A DNA stretch of 64,000 nucleotides from Paragonimus skrjabini miyazakii (Eukaryota > Platyhelminthes > Trematoda > Plagiorchiida > Troglotrematidae), in the NCBI GenBank assembly GCA_014338405.1, contig JTDE01002149.1, forward strand, positions 45,498 to 109,497, read 5' to 3'. Shown piece by piece: positions 1 through 12,200 of this stretch (its first letter is position 1; each line of letters opens with the position of its first letter). The notes under the pieces are model-generated. The model made no database searches. It had not been told where the DNA came from and saw only the letters and a program-made list of their open reading frames with translations. The translations under genes were made by a program, and so were the position numbers.

Positions 1-1056
1 ATGTTTAACTCCCGAACTGCAGTGAGTCGACGAAGTATGATGGAGGCCAGAACCCTAGAAATGACTGGGGTCAAACTAATTCCCCCATGGTTTTCACAAG
101 AGTTCCTGATACCCTTTTCGAATATAGGAACTATTTTCGCGTGACCCCAGCACGGAGGGATTGCCTACGTCATCCACACAAGTTGAAACAGCTGAGTCAA
201 GGCCTCACCTAACACCTCCCCACCTTTAAAAAGTGCCAGCACGAGAACAGCTGGACCGGCAGCCTTATTACGATTGAGAGCCGAGAGGCAATTGCGTACC
301 TCAGTCTCAATGGGTGGTTCTAGATCTACCGACCAGGGCGTCACATCACACGTTTGTGGTGGCAGCACGGTGGAAGCAGGAGGCCAGCTAAATTGACCCT
401 CAAAGTGTTCCGCCCAACGCCCTAACCTTCTGGACTTACTATAGATTAGTGTCCATCTGCCTCATTGATGAATTCACTGACAGACGGTCGTCTGGGACCA
501 TTAGCACGGATCAGCTTGAAGAGTTTGTCACTGTTCCCTGAGGCAAAAGCGATCTCCATTTCCTTAACTTTTTCCACTAACCAAGCCTCACGATCAGCCT
601 TTAGACTTTGTTTCAGCTTCCTACGTATATCTCTTCTAGACTTATTATGTGAACTACCAGAAGGAATCTTCCGTCTGGCTTCTAACAACTCCAGAGATTT
701 TTCTGAAATCCAATGTTTGTCAAACTTATGTACCCCTATGCCGTATGCTATAATACCTGCTTCCTGAATAGCTTGTGAGATTTGTATCCAGCAGCTACTA
801 GGGTCTTCGGAGAGAGTACCACAAAGGCGGCTTTCTAAACTAGTTTGGTACTTATGCTTTACCGATGGTAAAGCCAATTTCTCAACAGCCAGTCGTTGCT
901 GTCGGTGGGGCCGTTGTCCAGCAAAAGTAAGAACAAAACGACAACATACCAATGCATGATCTGAGTCCAAGTACGTGCTCCAATAAGAACGACAGTCTTG
1001 GATGGAACCACGCCACTTGTAACTAACAGCTATGTGGTCTATCTGAGACCGTTTTT
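1..1056 (-). mobile_element. LINE fragment, endonuclease end plus start of RT (family III)
   Basis: Non-LTR retrotransposon running off the left edge, so its 3' part is missing. Reading down from about 1056 on the - strand, the end of an APE-type endonuclease is visible (IDHIAVSYKWRG, then the catalytic-type SDHALV near 960). An ORF at 970-446 follows, with the basic linker region (KLKQSLKADREAWLVEKVKE). Next come the first RT blocks: RNKAAGP near 270, and PIF.KG.RNSCENHGGISL with LASIILRRL between 140 and 1. Several frame changes and stops separate these blocks, so this is a dead copy. It resembles the debris at 58.3-60.0 kb more closely than the copy at 24 kb. Clade is not certain; RTE-like is my best guess. 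Confidence 0.85.
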
Positions 1057-3221
1057 TATGTCACTGTCGGGTAATTCAGAACACACCTGTCAAACTCCCT
1101 TCTATTCTTTTTACTAAAACTCGTCATTGACGTTTAATTGGCTGCTCCGATGGTAAATTAAACAACTTACAGTGTATTCATGAAAGCATCCATAGATTGT
1201 GGATGCGGTTTTTACAAAAGACTGATTCATCCTGGTCTTTCTGTCCACTGTAGCCAATTACCATCTGTACGACCTTTTGTTTTGACGTGTGTCGACCATG
1301 AGGGGCTGATGTTTCACATTCCCTTATTTCAAGAAACTCCTTCGAATAAAACAATGTGCATCACAGACTAAGAGCTGTGCAGTAGTTAAGCAGCAATAAC
1401 GAGTGAATTATGTGGGCTTTTTGCTGTATACACTGAGGCATTACACGTTGGCAAAAGCTGCAGCAAAATCCGTATTATAATGAAACAGCTGTTTGTCGTC
1501 GGCCTCCTCGTACAAAAATCCGTTTGCAATATTGAAGAATCAGGCCGTAGTTTTGGAAGTTCACTGAACCTTCCTTCGTCGTCTATACATGAACCGCTTC
1601 TCTTAATTGGCATTTTCCTCCTTTGTAAATGCACCATTGGATATTTAAAAAAATGATTCAGTTCAAAGCGGACAAAGCAGAACAGTTAGGTAGACTGTTA
1701 GTAGTTATTAGAACCAAAACGTGTGCTGGGATTTTGCCTGCCTCCTCTGCAGACTGACTCACAGAGTGCACTACACAAAAAATTGCTAACTGTCAGAGAA
1801 CTGCTTTCAGAAAAATTTCAAACGATTGCATACACTTCGGTGACGTTGAAAGTTTTTGAGAACCTTCTCATTAAACGCCTTGTGTTGAAGATAAATTATA
1901 CTGATCTGTCAGTTTGCCTATCGTCAGTCTCTGTTCATTGGTGGCTCATGTCCACTCAATTTTGTCATTCCTGACTTTCAAATGTGCAGTCCGTTCCTTT
2001 TCCCTTGATTGCAGCATCGCCATCAACTAACTCACCCAGCAGAATGGTCTTAACAAATTGCCTGGTTGGAGTAACACATGCTGTTTTTCGCCAACTACAT
2101 CCAACCGTACAATTGTTTTATTTTTCCCTATTATCTACCAGCAGTTTTTCGATGATTGTTCCAAGATACATATGGTTAACAACTTTTTACCCAGTTCCCA
2201 ATTTCTTGAATGGTTGAGTATTACACTGAGCCACAATTTGACGTGGTCTCGTATTAAAAATGTTTTTAGCGAAATCAGAAGACACGTTTTGTGTTTTACG
2301 TCTAAGGTCGTTACTTATCTCACGTAATCCATTTTGCGCATGCATAGGTACGAGTATATTGTTCCGTGATTATTTTTCCTGAACTGCCAACCGAAAATCT
2401 TAATTTTCCTCTGCAGGTCCATGAGACATTTGTCAAACTGTAGGAACATTCCTCCTCATTATCCCATTGGATCCATCTTGTTTCATCATTTTAAAACAAG
2501 CCGCATACCTTCAAAAATTTGTCTGATTTCCATTATCCTCATTCCGACCTTTCTAAACCTCAGCCCTATGTATCCGCATACCGGTGTATACGGTTCTGTT
2601 TTCCCTTGGTTGGCACCATTTCTCGTTACTCACAACATTTCTGCAAAGGTATCTGTTGAAGATGTGGTTGTGTAAATGCTGAACATTCACTTCCCGAGGT
2701 GCATAAAGCAAATTATTGACATGTAAAAAGTTAACGTCCGTGTGCTCTGTCAGGACGAGATAAACATCACATCCAGACAGCATCCGACAAAACTAAAATC
2801 GATACTTGTGCTGAGGATTTCTGCCACTGTACAACAGGCACTACAAAACACTTTTGCTACTTTAGGAGAAGGTAGTGCTTTTGTTAAAGCCACATCAAAA
2901 ACAAGCGATTAAGACTGATCGAGCGTCACATTTCTTGGATTTCAACGAGACAGTCCATGCGGATCGATCTATGTGGATTAATCGGATATCTGGAATCATG
3001 AGATTAGCTGCCGTGGGTCGAGATTGTCTGTAATGAACAAGTTAACGCTAGCCACTCAGCAATTATTTGGATTCAGTGGTTATTTCGAGTAGACCACTTC
3101 GGTGGCATTTAGATCTGCCATGCTTCGGCATATGTAGTTCGTGAAGTTACAACATTCTTGTCGACTTTTAATGTATCATTCATCCAATTCCAACTTCTTT
3201 TGTATCACTACTAATCAACAG
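1057..3221. other. Unassigned stretch upstream of the PDZ exons
   Basis: About 2.2 kb with short open frames on both strands (for example 2421-2675 +, 2553-2783 -), none of which I recognise. An acceptor-like CTCTGCAG precedes 2417 and opens an 86-codon frame, but the protein resembles nothing. The missing RING and first PDZ exons of the gene at 3.2-15.3 kb were looked for here and not found. Confidence 0.4.
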
Positions 3222-3277
3222 CTTGGATCGAGCTGGGCCAACATCTCCATTGAACGAATCTAAAAGTACACCGAAAG
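3222..3277 (+). CDS. LNX: Tentative linker exon of the PDZ gene
   Basis: A 56-base exon after acceptor ...ATCAACAG, ending before donor GTGAAC. It enters needing one base and leaves with one base, exactly the phase the next exon (4490) requires; the split codon becomes GAA (Glu). It encodes LDRAGPTSPLNESKSTPK, a Ser/Pro-rich linker of the kind found before PDZ domains. Support is phase and composition only, so an upstream exon could instead join directly to 4490. Confidence 0.42.
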
Positions 3278-6200
3278 GTGAACAAGTTTCAATCTTGCTG
3301 AACATGGATTGCATAGATGTCACTGCGTTCGACCTCTTGTGTGATGAGTTGTTTTGTGCTCACGCATACCATATTGGTCGACCATTTGCGTTTTTGTCCG
3401 TGTTTCCTCCTCATTATAAGTGTTCGATATTCTATCGAACCATTATGCAACAGTGGATCGAAAGACTTTAGATAACTGGATGTCAAGTTGAACTGGAAAT
3501 ATCTGCATGAATGCTAGAACATTTATGAGTATAGCTTTTCAGATGAGTATCGATAAACTGACTCTAATGCGAAAATGCTCTGTGATTAACCATTTGTCAT
3601 CTTTTATAGTAATAGGCTACGTATCATTCAATCCCACTGAATCTAGCTAATTGTTTTCGTGGATAATAAATTTCAGATTTTTCACTGTTCAGTCTGAGAA
3701 AAATAGAGCTTGTTCAGGTTAATACCTAAGTGTGCAAGCGGAGGATTTGAAGATACGCTATCGTTAACAATTTTAAACTTACAGCATAAACTGTTACTTA
3801 CGTAGGATTCACGTCAAATTATGACTCAAAATGATGCCCAAATTTCTTATAGCTAAAAATGAAAAACAAAACAATTGCACACTTAGGTGTAAAGTGATAG
3901 GAAGCATGCCTCGGGCTGCTTGATAAGCGGATGAGGGAATATTGTAACGTGTGCGTCAGTAACATGCTTATTCAGACAGGTGTTCTGAAAAGCAGTGTTC
4001 AGTTTCAATAAATGATAAACTAACTGCATTCTGGAAAAGTGAAACATTATGGTGATTAAAGATTGAATCCGATGGTTAATGCGTTTAACTTCGGTACGGC
4101 TAAATAATTGACCACATGTTAGCACATTAAGAGACAGTTAAGTGGTATAATCGTTACATTATAATCCAGGTGTTTGTTGTTGCCCTGATAACAGATGTGT
4201 ATATCTTCATTTGATATTTTGTGTCCATAAATTTGGCTGAGCCCGATATACCAATGTGTTGTTAGTGATGAACAGTGGATGACAGTAAGCAAGTCCATAT
4301 ACACCCACCCAGTTTGGCTGGATCATGCTATACCTAGGGTACGTTGTAAGTGTGCACGTACTGGATCGAGTTTAGACGTTTTTTTTAGATCTTGATGAAA
4401 ATACTTTACTGTGTAATAACTTGCACTGTTTTCTTCAAATCCTTTTTTCTGCTTTTCTTGTGTTGTTCCCTCTGAACTTCATAATTCAGAAGTGTTCTAT
4501 GTCAAACTGTGTAAACGTCAAAGCAAAGTTCTAGGAATCAAACTGGTTGGCAAAAAGTGAGTCAAACATTCCCGCTTACTTTTGTGCTTTTGAATAAATC
4601 GTTTGGTTTCTCATTCCCATCTTATTTACGTCATCAACTGTCAATCAGGTTTGTTGTTTTTCCTAAGCGATTATTCGTTTCACTCATACAAGTCATTTTT
4701 ATTTAGCCCCAAGTCTTTCATTTTCAGCAGAGCATTAATTCATCCTGTTTGTGACGATGAAACGCTGCCACTGTTCAGTAAGTCTCGAACAACTCAGGAG
4801 ACGTTAGATTGGATTGACGTTCCGCCGAGTGACTTGAGATGATAAGTACGGCCTCAGAGTGCAAATTGTTTCTCATGATAATTACATAAACTTCATCTTG
4901 GATAGTACAGTCATAAAAACGTTTAACCAATTCCTGCTTTGAAAACTACGTCAGAAGTAACGACTATATAGGAAATAAGGTAAAGGCTTTTGTCTGCTTC
5001 TTTCGACAGAATCATTTTCTTGAAGCTTGTGTGCGTATGCAATTCTGTAAATGGTCTTACTCTACGATCGCGAAACTCGACAGCGCATGTTTTCGGACCT
5101 CCAGCCTTTAATGAGGCTTTGACTGAAATAACTGGACCTTAGGGTGGAAGGTTGACGGCTGATGACGTAATGTGGTCATGATTGTTGGCTTTTGTCCTCT
5201 TGGCCAGAAGCTTCGTGATTCACATAATCTACTAGCGAACAGGTTAGGAAGGGTGAAAGACAGTGGCTTATTTGTTGTCGGTATGCGACCGAGTTGGCTG
5301 TGAAGTGTGAACATGTGACTATATGGGACGATAAAAATTGTTTAATCGATAATGCTGTATGCCCACTGTTATTTGTTTTGCAAGGTGCAGACGCGTTGTT
5401 ATTCAGTGTTTCGGTTTAGACGTACAAATTTTGTCAATTTCTTTCCAGTTTTCTAGACCCTAAGTGTGATTTATTTATGGATGTACAACAGCTAGGTCTC
5501 AATATCACTCACTTTTATTTCACTATCGACGAATATGATGGAGTCTTTCATTCCTGGCAGTTCGACTTTGCTTCACAATCACGTGGGTCATTTGTGGGTT
5601 CACTTATGTTTGCACTCCTAGTACGCTGATTAATCACATTCACGACACTGGTGAGTGTTTTTTGTAATGTCCTATTCACTTTACTCGTTCTGAATGAGTT
5701 TCCTCTCAAAAATTACCTCATTTCTAATCAACCAAGCAGCTGCAATAGGGTGTGCCTGTGTGTGTTCATCATCAGGTGAGTTGCAATATCTTGTTTTTGT
5801 TCGAAAGGGGTGTCGTGTGGTGCCTACTGTCTAAGACTTCCTTCGAACCCACTTCTGGACAGACCCTCCCCCTCATCTATTCCCTCAGTTTAACTTGTTT
5901 TCCTCTCTTGTTCTCTAGGCATTTGCCGGGTCTATATGTGCTTGACTTGGTCCCGGGCTGCGAAGCTCAGTTGGATGGACGATTACAAAAGGACGACCAG
6001 ATTTTAGAAATTAATGGTATTGATTTGTCAGATGGAACCCAAGAGCAAGCGGCGCATATAATTAATGTGAGCTTTTCACTAATCTGGTTCGTAGTGGTTT
6101 CGAGTATTTGTTAGCTGTATTTGTCCTTCACGACCTGAATCCGACTCAGCTGTTCATCGGATGATACATTTTAATAACTGATCGTTTTGTTGAACCAATT

Positions 6201-9200
6201 ATCTTTTCCTCGACACTTCATTATCAGGAAAGCCGATGTTTCTGACTACGTCTCAGCAGCGTCTGGATCATTCCGTACAAAATGCAACGTGTTGTATCCA
6301 CTAAAATTCTTCTCCATTCTGTACACTTTAGAGTTTTTTCTTTAACGTGCTGTTCGGACGGTTGAGTGACCGATAACCGATCATATTATTGTGACCCTCT
6401 TTGTTGCCCTGTCGGAGCTTGCTGCGCCTCGGAGCTGTGAGAGTCGGGACTGTGGTTCCTCTTAGTTCGACTGAATATCACAAACAAAGGATAACCAGAG
6501 GTTGACATTTTCCGAGAACGATCTATTGTAATTTAACGTTGAACAAGCCAACCGCTGTTTATCCTTTTTTATTCTCTTTTCTCGCATCTAAACGAATTTT
6601 TACGGTTGGGTTTGATTGATGCTTGTTTTGCAGGTCAGTGTTTGCTGTCAGATCTATTATTTGAAGCACGTTTGCTCGTTTTGTCCATGTACACTAAGAT
6701 GGATCGATATTCGCATGCTAGCAGACTGCGTTACATTATTTTCCCCTCTTTTGCATAAGTGAATTAGACACCTTGTACGCCGTTGAAAATGTGGAACGTT
6801 GAGGGTGGTGTTCGTATACCAAAGCAGTGATCTTGTGACAAGTTAGGTACCCGAAAGTGATACCTGTGTTGTCAACAAACTATCACTTCTGTGAATTTCA
6901 CGGATCATATTTACTGATGCCAAATTATGATTTTGAAGGAAGCACTTTGTACTGGGAAGTCACTTTGATTAACTCAGCCGTGGACGTGAATAGGTCATAT
7001 CACATCAGTTACAATTGTAGTCGCTTTGCAATGAGTGTTCTCTGTTTATTTACTGATGAACCGGTTTAAGACGATGCTGTTGTCCTGGTTCGTTTTGTTT
7101 TATTGTTCTCCGACGGGTCATTTGCTTGTTAATGCATAGAGAAGTTGAGATTAGAACCGAAACTCCTTTAGACGGATTGGGAAACTGAAGATATACCTCA
7201 TGAATGGGGCCTATCAACATCACGTCCTGTCTTTTAAAAAAGCGGTCTGGAATACAAGTGATAACCACAGGGGCACCAGTCCGATGTCTATTGAGTCCAA
7301 GGTATTAACTGACTTCATATCACCCCGACTAACTGAGTTTAGAGAAAGTGAGATAGTTGAAGAACTGACATCATTCCGGTCCAGTCGAGGGTGCACTGAT
7401 CACATTTTGAGCCCACAATTGATCTTGGAGCATCGACGCCCCTATAAGCACCTGACAGTCTTGGTTTTTTTTTATAAACCAAAAGCTTGCTTTCAATTCG
7501 GCTGCCCGTAACATTCTCTGGAACTGCCTTCTTCGCAATGGATTATTTGAGAAATATGCGAATCTGTTAATATCATTGTATGCTCACTCTGCAAACAGGT
7601 TGAGAGTTTGTGGACAACTGTATCGGGCGTTCACCACTTTTAACAGTGTTCGTCAGGAGTGTCCGATGTCTCTCTCCTCCTGTTCACTTTTGTCATAGAC
7701 AACATTCTGGAAGGGGCGCTTGAGCAGTACAGTGAACTAGGTGTTGAGTTTCTTCCTGGCGCTAGTTTGACCGATCTGGAGTAGTGTGCGGTTGATATTT
7801 TCTTACTTAGCCACTATACAGAAGACATGCAGACCATGTTGAACAGGGTGAGTGACCGGACTGGTTTGTATGGAATGCGCTCCGAACCCTGAAAATTCGA
7901 AATGCTTCTTCAAGACTGGAACATGTCTACTCCCACCTTCTTTATTGCAGACTGTAGACACTCACTTACTTGGGTAGCACTGCCTCATCAATCTGTAATA
8001 TTGCTGATGAGATATCAGCGAGGATTGCAGAGGCTCGAGTTGCCTTTGCCAAACTGCGCCATCTCTGGCGTCGAAAAGACGTCCGGTTGTCGCTGAAAGG
8101 AAGGGTATATAATGCATGTGTGCGTTCCATTTTGCTCTCTATGGTTCGGAAACGTGGCCTGTTCACAAGGAAGATATCAATAGGCTTGTTGTGTTTGACG
8201 ATCGTTGTCTCCGCCACTTGGCCCATATTAAGTAGACTGATCGCGTGAGCAGTGTGGCCGTTCGCCGGCGCGTATTCCGGAACGCTCGGGATACGTGACC
8301 AATTGGTCAACCGATGGCGTTGCACAGCTTGCGATGATTGGGTCACGTACTCTGTATGCGAACTGAACGATTATCTCACTGGGTACTGGAACCATCATAT
8401 CGAAATAATCAGGGTTATCTATGTGGAACTTATTTGTGCATTGCCGTCACAAAGCTGGATTACCCTGAATCACGCCCTCGCCTCTATGAGCAGTTCACTT
8501 GGATTCAACATCTCTCAGCAAATTTGATTCACATCTTCTCCTCGGCATATTTGACCTTTGGTATCGGAAAGATATCCGATCTATCTTCTCTTACAGTCTG
8601 CACGTTCGCCATGAAGGTGAAAATATACTGTTTTGTGTTTGCTCGGCTTCCTGTCTTCACTTTAGCTACCATTTATCTATGGAATGATTGCTGAAGAAAC
8701 ATTCGATTATCAGTTTTTTTGAAGTGATTAGCCTTATATCCACAGTAGGGTTTGCTCAGTCGGGAGGCCTTAGTTTGTGTCAGTCATTTGTTGAGTTAAT
8801 GTGCATTTGTCTCGTAAACATTTGTCACACATCTGTTTGTACGCCTAACCGGCTACTTATTACTGAGTATATCAACACTGAATGAGGCTACTCTAGCTTT
8901 CATCGTTTACAAATTGTCAAATAAAGGTTAGAATGCGAATCTATGATATATCGGGTATCGTGCAGTGAGAGAAACCAAACGCACATTGCACTGTGAGTTT
9001 TTGTCGATGATAAGCACCTTTAAACGGAATTCTGAAACATGTAGATCAGCCAGCCAAGTTGCAGAGGTATGTAATTTCTAAATTTCTCCAATCGAAAATA
9101 TTAGATTGCTGTGAGGACCCATTTCGACACCTTTATCAAGCGCCTCATCTTATTTCGACTTTTTAACCATCGATTACAATAACTACTTGGTGGTATGAAA

Positions 9201-12200
9201 ATTTACAACTGAACTCTAACGTGGTTCACAAATCACACACCAAAAACATCAGATTTTCTAATTGTGAAACCTTTGTACTTCATTAGACTGCTGCTGATTC
9301 CGTAACGTTTATGGTCAGTCGAAGAAATCGTGCGGATACACCGGATATTCTGAGAACCACAAATGGCTCTAACGAACACATGGATGTTTCCGTATCCATG
9401 AGGTCTATGCGGCTACATACGGCAGTTCTGCGGCATAAAGGCTCTGTGACTCGCCGTAGTGTGGATCAGCTACGATCTGTACAAACTGAATTCGATGAAT
9501 GCGGTAAACACCAACTGACCCCATTCGAACGAACCAGGTCGGCACACTCTGATACCGATGGGCCTGTGGGTTCACACACAGAGACATCATCACTACATGC
9601 TTTCCCTACTCCTCCGGTATCTGAAACGGATATCACGGCCAACTCTACGTCAAAGCTGATTGTAGAAGACGAGGACCGGGAGGTGATGGATCATATGGCC
9701 GCCACCTCAATGACACACTCATCAGATGGCGGTGTCGATCGATCACCCTCATCCGGTTCCATTTCCAAATGTGTAAGTGTCAGCCTTGTTTGTTAATGCA
9801 TTATCAAAACACAGGCCGCCCGATCTTATCGCGAAAGCGTTGTGTGTGATAGGTTAACAATCTACTTGCATAATTAGAAATGTGTGGCAGTTAAGCATCA
9901 GTGTGAACCACTAATGTATTGCTGTCCGTGGTGATGATGAGTTAGAAATGATGACGAAGAGACCTCGTTGTAATAGCGTTCGTTACAAACTTTATAGTTG
10001 CGGATTTGGACTTCAGTTACATTGATTACTAAGGTAGTCTGATAATATGTAACGCTTCCGGATAGTCGCTTGCATTTGAGAAAGATGAACATCGGTCACT
10101 CAACTGGCTGTGGTGTGGGAGATTGTGCCAACTGAATCTACCTGAAATCTGCGAAAGTGATATGTCCGAATCCATATTTTTCCAAGACCAGACTATCAAA
10201 CCGCACGGTAAAATTCACATGTGACTTGTACCTTTTTGCTGTTTTTCTCATGTTTCGTATACGATTGAGGACGTTTCTAATGTTAATTGTAACATCTCGT
10301 TTCCCTAATATCTCTTATTGTTGCTATTGGATCCAATGCCAGAGAAATGACTGATGGATCATATAACATGACGTCCATCAACCAGACCACTTTTCAAAGT
10401 GTCACCAGCGCTCGAACCATGTGCGCATGTGCAAAATGAGTTTTCCACCTGAAAGTCCGCAAACAACGGAGACATACGCAAATCCTAATTTGCCGAATGC
10501 TTGAGTTGAATCTCAGTTGATAAACGCTAACACAATATACCTTCTCGTTTCACGTTTTACGAACTTCCTTAATCCGCATCATCTGGCAATGTAAAGTTGT
10601 AGGACTTACGTTGATACACAAACGGGCCTCGCCAGGAACACACAGACAGTAAGCTCAAGAACTATCCATGCTGGCTGAGAATCGGTAATTTCAGGCGGAT
10701 CAGGACTTGCGGACTTTCAGGTGAAAAACTCATTTTGCACATGCGCACATGGTTCGAGCGCTGGTGACACTTTGAAAAGTGGTCTGGTTGATGGACGTCA
10801 TGTTATATGATCCATCAGTCATTTCTCTGGCATTGGATCCAATAGCAACAATAAGAGATATTAGGGAAACGAGATGTTACAATTAACATTAGAAACGTCC
10901 TCAATGATAAACAATATGGAACGCCTCCCAAACTTGAAGAATCCACCTTTATCGCCACTGACCTTTCCAACTGGTTTTAACAAGTGACTAATCTGATGAA
11001 GGTTGGCATTACTTGCTTCAGTCGTCATGTACTCATGGCTTATCGACTGGTGAATCATTTTTTATTTTGACACTGCTGGAAATTGCATTGTTCAGTCACT
11101 TCCTTTCTAGATTGTGTGTTACTCTTGATTGTGTGGGTAGTTGCCTAGTAGTGGTTCGATGGATACTGCGACAAACTCTGTGTGTAAAGAACTTCGTTTG
11201 AATGTCTTCAGTCAGTACTGACTGTTCTATAACTACGGTTAGTCCATTAATAATGCTGCCTATTTTTGGACGCGTGTCTGATTTCAGTCGGCAAAACCCA
11301 TGTGTCGAGAACGTACTGTGGTGGTCAACAAGTCTCTGGACGAACCGCTTGGGATTTCTGTGGCTGGGGGGCGGCAGTCACAACGAGGCGACACACCCAT
11401 ATATGTGACGAACATCAGCTCACAATGCGTTCTTGCAAAGACCAAATCGGTGAGGCTCGTTTATCGGCTGTGTTTTCGTACCTTTTTATGGAGAAAGTTG
11501 CGCGACTACTTACGTTCCGCTTCCGGTCGTTCGAGTTTTATTAGTCAATCAAGTGTTTCAGTTGAACTTGATTTAAGAATAATTTGATCTGCTGGTTTAT
11601 TATGTCGGCGTCTTTTTTCGGTTTGTTGTGTGCTCAGAGTTTTCCATCGTAGACGCATTCCCCCCTCCGTGACTTATTTTGGTTTAATATTGATAGGATT
11701 CCTCAGACTATATTCCTTCTAAGCCAGTGCATTTTCATCGGCTACGATTTTTCGCTGTAGGTGAAACGTGGTGACATAATTTTGGAAGTCAACGGGATCG
11801 GTTTAGTCGGACTAACCCACAACGAGGCAGTTGATGTTCTCAGACGCGCCAGTCTTATGCATTCCCAAATAGAACTGCGTTTGATAGACGCACCCGAAAC
11901 GTCTGACGGTCCGGATAACTTCATGCCCTCGTGGACGTACTGGCTCCAACTGCCACCCATATGTCAACTTACTCGTGTGATACATCTGAATCGAAAAATA
12001 ATTCAGGCTACTGGTACCGGCTCGACGTGCTTGGAACCCCTGGGTTTCAGTATCCTCGGTGGACTTGAAAATGAAACGCCACTCGAAACGATGCACAGTC
12101 CAAGCCGAGATATGCACAACATGGGCTACAATAGTCTTTATCCCTGTCCGATTGTACTTAAATCCATCGTACCAGGTCTGCTGGCTCACAAAGACGGTCG

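Noticed and set aside
2409..2675. Open frame after a strong CTCTGCAG acceptor as a possible upstream PDZ-gene exon
   Set aside because: The translation shows no PDZ, RING or NPAY-type feature and is rich in Ile, Pro and His, unlike the linkers of this gene.
4732..4781. Pseudo-exon with CAG acceptor and GTAAGT donor between the two PDZ A exons
   Set aside because: Its length and phase do not fit between the 4490 and 5919 exons, and direct joining of those two already gives a complete PDZ domain.
8005..8025. CTGATGAG at 8004 and 27152 as ribozyme cores
   Set aside because: Both are the same LINE coding sequence (IADEISARI) with no GAAA or GUC partners.
9405..9593. - strand ORF opposite the PDZ-gene linker exon
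   Set aside because: Shadow of the real exon 9287-9772, which has splice sites and matching phases.
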